From: Candidatus Nomurabacteria bacterium RIFCSPHIGHO2_01_FULL_40_20
GTDB lineage: Bacteria; Patescibacteriota; Minisyncoccia; Phycocordibacterales; UBA9973
Assembly: GCA_001786835.1 (NCBI GenBank)
Contig: MFTO01000006.1
Span: 1-37,446 of the forward strand
DNA: 37,446 bases
Direction of reading: 5' to 3'
The first letter of the stretch is position 1; each line of letters starts with the position of its first letter. The notes below the pieces were generated by a model, which ran no database searches, was not told where the DNA came from, and saw only the letters and a list, made by a program, of their open reading frames with translations. A program made the translations under genes and the position numbers. Below are positions 1 through 8,776 of the stretch, piece by piece.

Positions 1-420
<420 letters not shown>

Positions 421-779
421 AGTTAATATCATCGCGTAAAGTGCCGAAGCACCACGCGACAACCCCGTGATACGCCAAGGGCGTATTTTACGGGGGAACG
501 AAACAAAACAAAAAACAGCACTACTTCGCTAAAGCTTCGAAGTGTCTATGACATTGTTTTAATTGCGTTAAAGTTTAATCTTTTGCTCTAAAAATTATTT
601 TATACTTACTCAGTAAACTAAACTTGCACTTGTTCTTTATAATTCATTCAATTGTCAAAAGACAGTCAAAACCTAATCGCTTTTAAAAAAGCGACGGTTT
701 AAACAAAAACGCCATATCCCAAAAGGAATTAGACGCTAAGGGAAAGTATATATGAAGGAAAATATAAGTCAAGCAATTC

Positions 780-1058
780 CTATTTCTCCCCTCCTTTATC
801 CAAATCCGAAACCTGAAGTGGGCTCACGACGGACGGCGGAGTCATGTCAATTACGCCAAACTGCTTTTCGTAATTTTCTACTTGTTTCCCTATCCAAATA
901 GAAATGCTTTTCATTACCTGCGGAGTGGTGGCAAAAGAATCCAAATTATTCCCGGAAGTCAGCGCGAAAGAGAAAATGTCTTTACCATGGGCGCCAATAG
1001 CGCCGTCCACAAACTTCTTGGGCAGTTGATTCATATTTACTTTTGTCGGGTCAACCAT
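780..1058 (-). CDS. hypothetical protein (92 aa)
   Basis: ORF track; plausible reading frame with an internal alternative start (MNQLPKK). Weak resemblance to DUF3467-type proteins only. Confidence 0.5.
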   Translation of the reverse strand: MVDPTKVNMNQLPKKFVDGAIGAHGKDIFSFALTSGNNLDSFATTPQVMKSISIWIGKQVENYEKQFGVIDMTPPSVVSPLQVSDLDKGGEK

Positions 1059-1113
1059 ATCAATATTTTACATGAAAAAACCCATTTTTGCAAATTGGCA
1101 AACCATTTTTTGC

Positions 1114-1141
1114 TTGACTTTTAATAGAAATATGCTATAAT
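1114..1141 (+). promoter_or_regulatory. sigma70-like promoter for the 1181 ORF
   Basis: TTGACT-N16-TATAAT. Confidence 0.7.
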
Positions 1142-1180
1142 AGAAAAGTATACTTTGTTCACAAAAAAAATCAAAAAACC

Positions 1181-1843
1181 ATGAAAGAGAACTTTCCTTG
1201 GCTCATCTTAATTTTAGTATGGGCCTTGAACTTTGGAATCTCCTGGCTTAACGCCAGGACAGTGGGTCTAATGTGGGTCGAAACAAAAATCCTCGGCGGA
1301 TGGCAACGGTTTATGGCTTGGATGGGCGCAATCATGTCAGCATCGGGTTTCACCTGGTGTTACTTGATATTTGGAACGCTCGCACTGTACTTTACTCAAC
1401 CTGCTTGGGTTAGATTATTCCTGGACGAAGGTGAGACTTATGCCCCTATGATGGATGCCTCATTCTTGGAAGCTACTCTATCGTTAGGCTACTTGATCAT
1501 CATTCCTGGAATACTTTTTTCCGGACTCATGATTTGGATTGACTCACTGATTCAGGCTATAAAACGCAAAGATCTTGCGAGCGGAGCTGTAGCCGGATGG
1601 AATACTTTCGCACAAATCCATAACACCTACAGCGCAATGAAAGGAATCCCTGAAGCTTGGAAAGCTGTAGGAAAATTTGTTGGAGATAGTAAGGGCGATG
1701 GTAAGGGAAAATTGGTAATACTTATGATTGTTCTCGTAATTGTCTGTGTATTCGCAGGAGTCATGACAACCTGGGGTATAATCAATAAATATGCCGGAAC
1801 TCGTCCACTGTCTCCTGAAGCCAGCTTTGTTAAAGCACACTAG
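1181..1843 (+). CDS. multi-pass integral membrane protein, hypothetical
   Basis: 220 aa ORF with several hydrophobic segments, promoter upstream and terminator downstream. Confidence 0.8.
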   Translation: MKENFPWLILILVWALNFGISWLNARTVGLMWVETKILGGWQRFMAWMGAIMSASGFTWCYLIFGTLALYFTQPAWVRLFLDEGETYAPMMDASFLEATLSLGYLIIIPGILFSGLMIWIDSLIQAIKRKDLASGAVAGWNTFAQIHNTYSAMKGIPEAWKAVGKFVGDSKGDGKGKLVILMIVLVIVCVFAGVMTTWGIINKYAGTRPLSPEASFVKAH

Positions 1844-1881
1844 GCCCTCTAAGCCTTTGGCCTTTGGGCTATATATAATAA

Positions 1882-1916
1882 AGCCGCATTAATTTACCTG
1901 ATGCGGTTTTTTATTT
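1882..1916 (+). terminator. intrinsic terminator
   Basis: GCCGCAT...ATGCGGT stem followed by TTTTTTATTT. Confidence 0.8.
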
Positions 1917-1965
1917 CCCAATCTGCGATGGAAAGTCCCCACCAGTGCGAACACTGACAAAACAA

Positions 1966-2196
1966 CTAAAAATCAACTCCTAGGATTTTGCTTGGGCTTC
2001 GGTGTCCGTTAATGATACGAACTTTGTTTTTTGAAATTTTAAAATGCTCTGCTACAAGTTCTAAAACTCGCGCATTTGCCATATTGCGCTCAGCTTTTTC
2101 TTTAACGGAAATCAGAAAATGACCCTCGTTTTTTTGAACAAACTTTTCTTTCTTAGCATTGACTATGACAGATACATGAATATATTTTGTAACCAT
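1966..2196 (-). CDS. DUF167 / YggU-like protein
   Basis: VSVIVNAKKEKFVQ...FLISVKEKAERNMANARVLELVAEHFKISKNKVRIINGHRSPSKIL pattern typical of DUF167. Confidence 0.85.
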   Translation of the reverse strand: MVTKYIHVSVIVNAKKEKFVQKNEGHFLISVKEKAERNMANARVLELVAEHFKISKNKVRIINGHRSPSKILGVDF

Positions 2197-2291
2197 TTAT
2201 CGCTTGCACGGCATATAATAAGTATTATAATGATTATAGGTACTTTTGTCGAAGGTACCTTCATTATATTATTAAATGAATATAATTTTTT

Positions 2292-3029
2292 ATGAATAAA
2301 ATACTTGGAATTATTATAGTCGCAATAGTCGTTGTGGGCGGAATATATCTGATGACTCGTGCCCCAAAGACTTCTGACCCACAAGAACAAAGTCAGAATA
2401 CGACTGCGGAAGGTAAAGTGATTTTCTCTATTACGGACGCGACAGCAGATATGAGCGCTATTAGTGAAATCAATATGCAAGTAAACAGCGTTTATGTGCA
2501 CAGCAATCAGAGTGGTTGGGTGACGGTTTCAACCACTCCTCGGGTCTACAATCTGCTTTCACTTGATGCTAGGGGTGAATCGGAGTTTTTGGCAGAAGCT
2601 AATGTCAAGGCAGGCACCTATGACCAAGTCCGTCTGGTGGTTGACTCAGTTGCTATCAAAACAAAAGCGGGTGAAACCAAGGTGGCCAAATTGCCATCTG
2701 GCGAGTTGAAAATTAATACAGTTCTTGTAGTAAACGCCAATACGACTTCAAGTATAAACTTTGATTTCTTGGCGGATAAGTCGTTGCACACGGCTAGCGA
2801 CGGAAACTACATTTTTGCGCCAGTTGTAAAGACAGAAACAAAGAGCAATGCTAGTGTAAGTGTAAATGCAAGCAATGTAGTAACTATTACTGGCGGTCGT
2901 ATAGACAATACAAACACCGTTGGCATGGACATAGACGGCAGTATCGAAGTTAATTTTCAAATTGATAGTAAGCAAAAGTTAGACCTTGACGCTAGTGGCG
3001 TCATAAAATTAAACGGTTTGTTAAATTAA
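2292..3029 (+). CDS. DUF4382 domain lipoprotein/secreted protein
   Basis: N-terminal TM; GKVIFSITDATADMSAISEINMQVNSVYVH...YNLLSLDARGESEFLAEANVKAGTYDQVRLVVDSV is DUF4382-like. Confidence 0.8.
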   Translation: MNKILGIIIVAIVVVGGIYLMTRAPKTSDPQEQSQNTTAEGKVIFSITDATADMSAISEINMQVNSVYVHSNQSGWVTVSTTPRVYNLLSLDARGESEFLAEANVKAGTYDQVRLVVDSVAIKTKAGETKVAKLPSGELKINTVLVVNANTTSSINFDFLADKSLHTASDGNYIFAPVVKTETKSNASVSVNASNVVTITGGRIDNTNTVGMDIDGSIEVNFQIDSKQKLDLDASGVIKLNGLLN

Positions 3030-3040
3030 TAACTACCTAA

Positions 3041-3070
3041 AACAAAACCCCGCCCTGGCGGGGTTTTGTT
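3041..3070. terminator. bidirectional intrinsic terminator between convergent genes
   Basis: AACAAAACCCCGCC-ct-GGCGGGGTTTTGTT perfect stem with T tract. Confidence 0.85.
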
Positions 3071-3095
3071 TTTATATTTGAAATTTTATTTCATT

Positions 3096-3248
3096 TTATT
3101 TCAGGGGATTTTCTCCACGAATTATGCGAATCAAAAACAGCACGATCGCGATTACGAGAAGTATGTGAATAAAACTCCCCAAAACATGAAAACCGACAAA
3201 ACCTAGAACCCATAGAATAAGCAAGATGACTGCGATTGTTGTAAGCAT
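3096..3248 (-). CDS. lmo0937-family small membrane protein (50 aa), missing from the ORF track
   Basis: My translation of the minus strand: MLTTIAVILLILWVLGFVGFHVLGSFIHILLVIAIVLFLIRIIRGENPLK*; matches the pattern of the lmo0937/DUF5670 small membrane protein family. Confidence 0.85.
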   Translation of the reverse strand: MLTTIAVILLILWVLGFVGFHVLGSFIHILLVIAIVLFLIRIIRGENPLK

Positions 3249-3297
3249 AGAGATAAATTAATTAGACTATTAATAATGCTCTAATTATAACATTTAT

Positions 3298-4257
3298 CTA
3301 GTGCCAGCTGAAACCTCTGCCGAAGTGTCCCCACAGGGACGTCTCGGCAAATTTCACTTCGTCTAATTTCAGATACGCGCGAATTCCTTGCGGACTCAAA
3401 TTATAACCTACAATTTGTTCTTCTATTCCGTTCCCGCCTTCGTGGCCGGGATAAACTACAACAGCGACTGCCATTACCGGCTCACTTTTGCCTATGGCAT
3501 AAGCGAGCTTGGTATAAACTTCTTTCGCTCCTCGCGCTTCCAAAAGGTCAACCGCGATTTTGCGAGCTATATAAGCGCCGGAGCGATCTACTTTGGTAAA
3601 GTCCTTGCCGGAAAAAGACCCGCCACCGATAGGAATTTCGGGACCATAATTGTCTACGATGAGTTTCCTGCCGGAGAGCCCGGTATCCGCATCAAAACCT
3701 CCTTGAGCCCACTCGCCCGCCGGATTTATCAGATATTCACTCGCTGGAATTATTTTCTGCACCAGCTCTAGGAGCTCTCTACTTTTTGTATTTTGAAAAC
3801 TAGCAACGACAGCAATTACTTTCCCGTCCTCTATAGTCACTTGGGTTTTACCATCATAAGGATACACTTCATAAATCCTCTGGCACAAATCCCGAGCGAG
3901 CACATATTCAAGTGGCAGATGCGAGGGGGTTTCGCTAGTAGCGTAACCTTTCATAATACCTTGGTCTCCGGCACCCCCTGTATCCACTCCGCGCGCAATC
4001 TCCGGACTTTGCGCCACGATATTTGAAATTACTTTGTATTCAACGCCTACGATATTTTTTACCAATTCCGAAATGTTTGGGCTTCCATTTGAAGTCACTT
4101 CACCGTTTATCGTGATGAGCTTGTGTCCGCCCATCACTTCTATCGCCACTCTACTTTTTTTATCAACTGCCAAATACGCATCCAAAATAGAGTCTGCAAT
4201 AAAATCGCAAATCTTGTCCGGATGTTTGGGACTCACAAATTCGGCTGTCTTTTTCAT
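3298..4257 (-). CDS. metK: S-adenosylmethionine synthase (short form, 319 aa)
   Basis: SPKHPDKICDFIADSILDAYL, GAGDQGIMKGYA, GGSFSGKDFTKVDRSGAYIARKIA, YGHFGRG-like C-terminus. Confidence 0.95.
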   Translation of the reverse strand: MKKTAEFVSPKHPDKICDFIADSILDAYLAVDKKSRVAIEVMGGHKLITINGEVTSNGSPNISELVKNIVGVEYKVISNIVAQSPEIARGVDTGGAGDQGIMKGYATSETPSHLPLEYVLARDLCQRIYEVYPYDGKTQVTIEDGKVIAVVASFQNTKSRELLELVQKIIPASEYLINPAGEWAQGGFDADTGLSGRKLIVDNYGPEIPIGGGSFSGKDFTKVDRSGAYIARKIAVDLLEARGAKEVYTKLAYAIGKSEPVMAVAVVVYPGHEGGNGIEEQIVGYNLSPQGIRAYLKLDEVKFAETSLWGHFGRGFSWH

Positions 4258-4298
4258 TTTATAGCAATAAAAAATTTATCAATAATTTACACAACGGT

Positions 4299-4499
4299 TT
4301 ACATCAACGCTTTGGCGTCAGCTTCGGAAAGAAATTTGAACATATTGCCTCCGCAATTGGCGCAAGTCCCCTTAGCGCTATATCTGCCCTTATCGTTTTT
4401 GGTAACCACCGGACCCAACATTGTCTGCATCGTCGGTTTTCTATTTGCGTCTCGGCATTTCATACATAGTGCTTTTAATTCTTTTTTATCATCGTTCAT
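4299..4499 (-). CDS. DUF5679-like zinc-ribbon protein
   Basis: CMKC...KGTCANCGGNMFKF, two CxxC pairs. Confidence 0.75.
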   Translation of the reverse strand: MNDDKKELKALCMKCRDANRKPTMQTMLGPVVTKNDKGRYSAKGTCANCGGNMFKFLSEADAKALM

Positions 4500-4547
4500 A
4501 TTTTTTTTACTAAATTAATTGTAATAGTTTTATTATACCATACTAAT

Positions 4548-5456
4548 CTATTTTCCCCTATAATAGGCTAGAAGCGCTTTCACACCGGCTAGATTTTTCT
4601 CCCATTCTAGAATATCGTGAGTTGTAAACTCCACGGTAATAGAAGGTATGCCGATTTTCGCAAGCCATCCCTCTGCATCCCCTGTCACTTTATAAGCGCT
4701 AAATTTTTCCACGGCACCGTAGCCGGCTGCTTTTGCATAGGTATTCATCAAGGTTAGCGTCTCTGGCAGAGTCCCCGCTTCGCAGTCGGATGCATAAACA
4801 ATACCCGCTTGGCTATGCCAAAAAGTAACCGATGCAAATTTATTTGCCAAAACAAAATCCCGCAAAACTTTCGCTTCCGGTTCGGAAAACGCGCTCGTGC
4901 CGGCAGAAACAATATTGCTCCGCCAATTTGAAGTCGGTTGCCACTCACAATCAAAGTTGCGATTGAGGTCCACTTCGTTTGCGTTAAATCTCCCCGGCGC
5001 AGTATCTATTCCCCCAGGAATATCGCTAGCCGTAAATCTGCCTTCTTTACCAACAATTTTAAACACCCCGTCTGGGTTTAGCGACGGGATAATGACAACA
5101 GAAAGATTTGCTGGCACCGCGCTTGGATTGGCTTCAAAATAATCTACGAACTTATACGCGAGTATCACGCTGTTCCATTCATAACCGCCGTGAATACCCC
5201 CAACCAAAAGGATTTTGGTTGCGCCCGCGCCAAAAGTATAAGCTTCAATAGCGCGCCCTTCCACTGAGGCGCCTATGACTTTATTTTTACCGTTAGCAAC
5301 TTCTGGCTTTAGGTTTTTATCTAAGAGCTCTTCGTCTTCCCCAAATTCTGTACCTTTATAATCTTTTTGGGAAGATATCAAAAGAACTACGCCAACTACG
5401 AGAACAACAAAAAGAGCGCTGGCAATAATTATCCATTTTCTAGACAACGATTGCAT
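4548..5456 (-). CDS. M14-family zinc carboxypeptidase, membrane-anchored (active-site residues retained)
   Basis: N-terminal TM; GGIHGGYEWNS, PSLNPDG, DLNRNFDCEW, FWHSQAG, SITVEFTTH. Confidence 0.85.
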   Translation of the reverse strand: MQSLSRKWIIIASALFVVLVVGVVLLISSQKDYKGTEFGEDEELLDKNLKPEVANGKNKVIGASVEGRAIEAYTFGAGATKILLVGGIHGGYEWNSVILAYKFVDYFEANPSAVPANLSVVIIPSLNPDGVFKIVGKEGRFTASDIPGGIDTAPGRFNANEVDLNRNFDCEWQPTSNWRSNIVSAGTSAFSEPEAKVLRDFVLANKFASVTFWHSQAGIVYASDCEAGTLPETLTLMNTYAKAAGYGAVEKFSAYKVTGDAEGWLAKIGIPSITVEFTTHDILEWEKNLAGVKALLAYYRGK

Positions 5457-6382
5457 TATTCTGTGGAATACTTAGCAAGCAGAGCTTCAAATCCCGCTTT
5501 GTTTTTGGTCCACTCTACGTCTTGGTGATTTGTAAGTAAAACACTGATAGCAGGAATTTCTTTTTTCGCAAGCCAATCCACAAAGTCTCCGGTTATTTTA
5601 TACGCAGTAAAATTCTGCCCTGCAGGATAGCCGGACGCTTTTGCAAAAAGATTTGTGATTACAGTAGTCTCTGTGAGTACCGGAGCACCACAGCTGGAAG
5701 CATACACTTTACCTTCAGCGCTATACCATACCACAACTGCCGAGGGAGTACTGGCTTCTATATAATTTTTCATAGCTACTGATTCTGGTTCAGAAAATAC
5801 CGTAGCTCCGCCAGAAACAGGCTTATTCTGCCAGAGAGCATTTGTCTGCCATTCGCAATCAAAATTTCGACTCAAGTCCACATTGTTTGCATTGAATCTG
5901 CCAGATACTTGCACCGCGTTTGAGGGCGAAACATCCTCCGGTTCAAAACGTCCAGTAGAACCGGTAACTTTCTCCAAACCATCTGGATTCATTACTGGAA
6001 CAACAGTCACTTTTATATTCGCTGGCACCACCGTCGGATTGGCCTCCAAATAATCTACCATCTCATAAGCAAGAAGAGTTGTGTTCCAAGAGTATCCACC
6101 GTGAATACCACCGACAAAAAGAAGCTCGGTGTCTCCGGTGCCGTAGTGATAGGCAGTGATGGCATTGCCACCGACTGATTGCCCGAGAACCGTTTGCTTC
6201 TCATCTTTTACAATACCCTCGGCATTTGGAGTTTGAGTATCATCCGGAAGATTCCCCGATGGATTTTTTAAATCAGTAACGTTTGAATCAGTCGGAGCTT
6301 TGTCTCCGGAATCCTTGGTAAAAAAGAACACGCCCAAAGCTATAATAATAAGCACAACAAACAAAATAATTGTGTTTTTCAT
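5456..6382 (-). CDS. M14 carboxypeptidase paralog, predicted catalytically degenerate
   Basis: Clear paralog of the adjacent gene; HGGYSWN, DLSRNFDCEW, VWYSAEG, AISVLLTNH replace active-site residues. Confidence 0.85.
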   Translation of the reverse strand: MKNTIILFVVLIIIALGVFFFTKDSGDKAPTDSNVTDLKNPSGNLPDDTQTPNAEGIVKDEKQTVLGQSVGGNAITAYHYGTGDTELLFVGGIHGGYSWNTTLLAYEMVDYLEANPTVVPANIKVTVVPVMNPDGLEKVTGSTGRFEPEDVSPSNAVQVSGRFNANNVDLSRNFDCEWQTNALWQNKPVSGGATVFSEPESVAMKNYIEASTPSAVVVWYSAEGKVYASSCGAPVLTETTVITNLFAKASGYPAGQNFTAYKITGDFVDWLAKKEIPAISVLLTNHQDVEWTKNKAGFEALLAKYSTE

Positions 6383-6423
6383 AATGCTTTTATTATAACA
6401 TATATTTAAATTTAAATGGTAGT

Positions 6424-6981
6424 CTAATTCCCACTATCTAAAATATCCCAAAGGTATAAAGTGAGGGTTGTGCGCTTGCCGAGATAGTCTTCGGCGAGTT
6501 TGAGCATTTGTCTTTCGCTCGGCAGACTCCCGAGACCAAAAGCTTTTTGAAATCCTTTTTTGGTGCCGAGGTCGCCTACCGGCAAAATGTCCGGCCGATT
6601 GAGCGCAAAAATTAAAAACATGTCGGCGGTCCACGACCCGACGCCTTTAACTTGCACCAAATGCTTTTTCACTTCCGTATCCGTCATCTTGTGAAAATTT
6701 TTGTGATTGATAGTTTTGTCTAAAAACTTTTCCGCTAAATCTTTGAGATATCTGGCTTTCTGGGGCGATATACCGGCGGACTTTAGTTGTGCTCCAGATA
6801 ATTTCAAAAAATTCTCCGGAGTGACTTTACGCCTGTCGAACAATTTCAAAAATTTTCCATAAATAGCATTCCCCGCTTTGGTCGAAATTTGTTGGTAAGT
6901 TATTGAGCTCGCGAGCGACAAAAAAGGGTTTCGGGTCGGCTCAATCTTTCGTAATTTTTTCTTATTTATTTTGAGCTTCAT
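6424..6981 (-). CDS. DNA-3-methyladenine glycosylase II-like (HhH-GPD)
   Basis: ITYQQISTKAGNAIYGKF...LVQVKGVGSWTADMFLIFALNRPDILPVGDLG. Confidence 0.92.
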   Translation of the reverse strand: MKLKINKKKLRKIEPTRNPFLSLASSITYQQISTKAGNAIYGKFLKLFDRRKVTPENFLKLSGAQLKSAGISPQKARYLKDLAEKFLDKTINHKNFHKMTDTEVKKHLVQVKGVGSWTADMFLIFALNRPDILPVGDLGTKKGFQKAFGLGSLPSERQMLKLAEDYLGKRTTLTLYLWDILDSGN

Positions 6982-6983
6982 GA

Positions 6984-7220
6984 CTAAAATTCCTCCAACA
7001 TTTTCTGATCGCGCGCTTCGAGTTCTGCTTTTGCCCCACGCGCGTCTTGTATCGCGTCGGTACTTATTTCCACAAAACCCTTTGTTTCTTTTTTACCATC
7101 TTTATCCACCGAAGAAGATAGACTAAACAAATCCCCCCGTACCAAAAGAAACGCGATAATGGCAACTCCAATCAAAAGCGCTATTAAACCGATAAATCCT
7201 TTTTGCATGATATTTATCAT
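6984..7220 (-). CDS. small membrane-anchored hypothetical protein
   Basis: Single N-terminal TM segment; tightly packed behind the glycosylase gene. Confidence 0.65.
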   Translation of the reverse strand: MINIMQKGFIGLIALLIGVAIIAFLLVRGDLFSLSSSVDKDGKKETKGFVEISTDAIQDARGAKAELEARDQKMLEEF

Positions 7221-7250
7221 TATATTATAATACCGAAAAAAGTTTCTGCA

Positions 7251-7634
7251 TTAAAACCAAATCTCAATGGCCACATTTATGTCGACACCGTCGTAGAGGT
7301 TCTCCTCATAGCGCACTTCTTTTTTAAGAGGTAAAAGGTATGTCGCGGAATGCCTGTCTGGAAAAATAGAAGTGATCCACTTTGTTTTTCCAATTTTTGC
7401 TTCGACATAAATTGCGCCCCAACCTCGACGCAATTTCCCTTTTTGCATTTCTTTTATTTGGGCCGAAATATTCTCCGGCACTCGCGCAAACCGCCAAGCC
7501 CCGCTATTGTCCGCCCTGTCGTATCCACCCGCCTGCCACACCGTCACCTTGCTTTTGAATTTAAATTTCTTGCTGTTAGTGATTTTCTTTCTTCTGGTGG
7601 GTTTTGCAGATTTTTTCCTTATACCCTTTCTCAT
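7251..7634 (-). CDS. DUF1905-like protein
   Basis: WRFARVPENISAQIKEM...GWGAIYVEAKIGKTKWITSIFPDRHSATYLLPLKKEVRYEENLYDGVDINVAIEI. Confidence 0.75.
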   Translation of the reverse strand: MRKGIRKKSAKPTRRKKITNSKKFKFKSKVTVWQAGGYDRADNSGAWRFARVPENISAQIKEMQKGKLRRGWGAIYVEAKIGKTKWITSIFPDRHSATYLLPLKKEVRYEENLYDGVDINVAIEIWF

Positions 7635-7734
7635 TTAAACATTCTAACATACGACAATACTGTGTTGTCCATTTCAACCGACTTTAGTCAACTAAAGTCG
7701 TTAGAATTAGAATCTGGAGGAATAAGAATAATTT

Positions 7735-8241
7735 TTATTTGATTAGAAAAGTAAACACATAGTCAGAGGAAGCTATAGTGGTGCCGGAAACCTTGTCCGG
7801 CTTCACGTCGACGAGTGTGATCGAGCGTCCATACATGGCGAGCTCTTGGTCTAAAGTAAGCGTCACATTTTGATTGAGCGCGCCGTATACGAAGTTTACT
7901 TTGACTTTAACTGTTCCCGCTTGAATACACTCTACATCTATTGGACAACGACTATCTTCTACTAGCTCCTTCACTGTGCCAGTCACTCCAGAGAGCGATA
8001 TCGTTTGCCCTATTTTTGCCGAGAGCGTAGTCTCGGTTATAGTCGTTGACGTGGTACTGGTGGAAGTACTGCCGATTGAAGTGTTTGTGCCAGTTCCACT
8101 GGTATTACTATTTGTACTTTCTGTATCCTCGACATAAGTACCATCATCTGTAGGACTCACAACCTTGGATTTATTAATAAAAACAAACACCGCTACGACG
8201 CCTAAAACAACTACTAGAGATATAATTAATGTTTTATTCAT
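7735..8241 (-). CDS. secreted/anchored hypothetical protein with Ser/Thr-rich linker
   Basis: ORF track start is 8298, but MNKTLIISLVVVLG at 8241 gives an N-terminal TM and sits 6 nt from TATAAT. Confidence 0.75.
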   Translation of the reverse strand: MNKTLIISLVVVLGVVAVFVFINKSKVVSPTDDGTYVEDTESTNSNTSGTGTNTSIGSTSTSTTSTTITETTLSAKIGQTISLSGVTGTVKELVEDSRCPIDVECIQAGTVKVKVNFVYGALNQNVTLTLDQELAMYGRSITLVDVKPDKVSGTTIASSDYVFTFLIK

Positions 8242-8445
8242 ATGTATATTATACCATACTAAATTGTGGTTTACTCGACTTAATTTAAACAAGGACATAA
8301 GTAAAGATCATCCTCGCTAACCATCACAAATTCTATTCACCCATTCGTACGAATTAGCCTATGAAACAAATACCTTAAAAAAGTTTATTATATCATTTCC
8401 AAATACGTATTTAGGTTTTTTTCTATTTTACTTTTTATGAATTCT

Positions 8446-8655
8446 TTAGTTAAGTTTTGAACGTGGTGATCTATTTGTTGGTTTTAAACTCATCCCTATT
8501 TCTTGTGCTTTTGCTTGTACACCAACTACTGGTCTTTGAAGCTTTAATCCGATAACACGAGTCGGAACTCTTCCTCCCATGCTTTTCAAACTTTTGATTT
8601 CAGTTGGGGTCCATTGCTGACCAGACTTTGCAATATATTTTGGCAATTTTGTCAT
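8446..8655 (-). CDS. small HTH/SANT-like protein
   Basis: QQWTPTEIKSLKSM...TRVIGLKLQRPVVGVQAKAQEIGMSLKPTNRSP. Confidence 0.6.
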   Translation of the reverse strand: MTKLPKYIAKSGQQWTPTEIKSLKSMGGRVPTRVIGLKLQRPVVGVQAKAQEIGMSLKPTNRSPRSKLN

Positions 8656-8776
8656 AAATTTTTGTAATTTATTTTTTATAATTTCGACTAATTTAATAGT
8701 AATATACTCAAGCTAATTTCACCCTGTGGATAACTTTCGGTTTTCTTTCGGGTTTGATTATTGATATAATATACTT

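Noticed and set aside
1921-1965. Sequence ATCTGCGATGGAAAGTCCCCACCAGTGCGAACACTGACAAAAC as a structured RNA
   Set aside because: No convincing stem set, promoter or terminator of its own; left unassigned.
3388-4264. Plus-strand ORFs opposite metK
   Set aside because: Antisense to metK; no family motifs.
8725-8733. Perfect DnaA-box TGTGGATAA upstream of the LexA-MTase, with further copies near 15392 and 23866
   Set aside because: Isolated single boxes, one of them inside a coding region; no cluster or oriC-like AT-rich unwinding element, so no origin is called.
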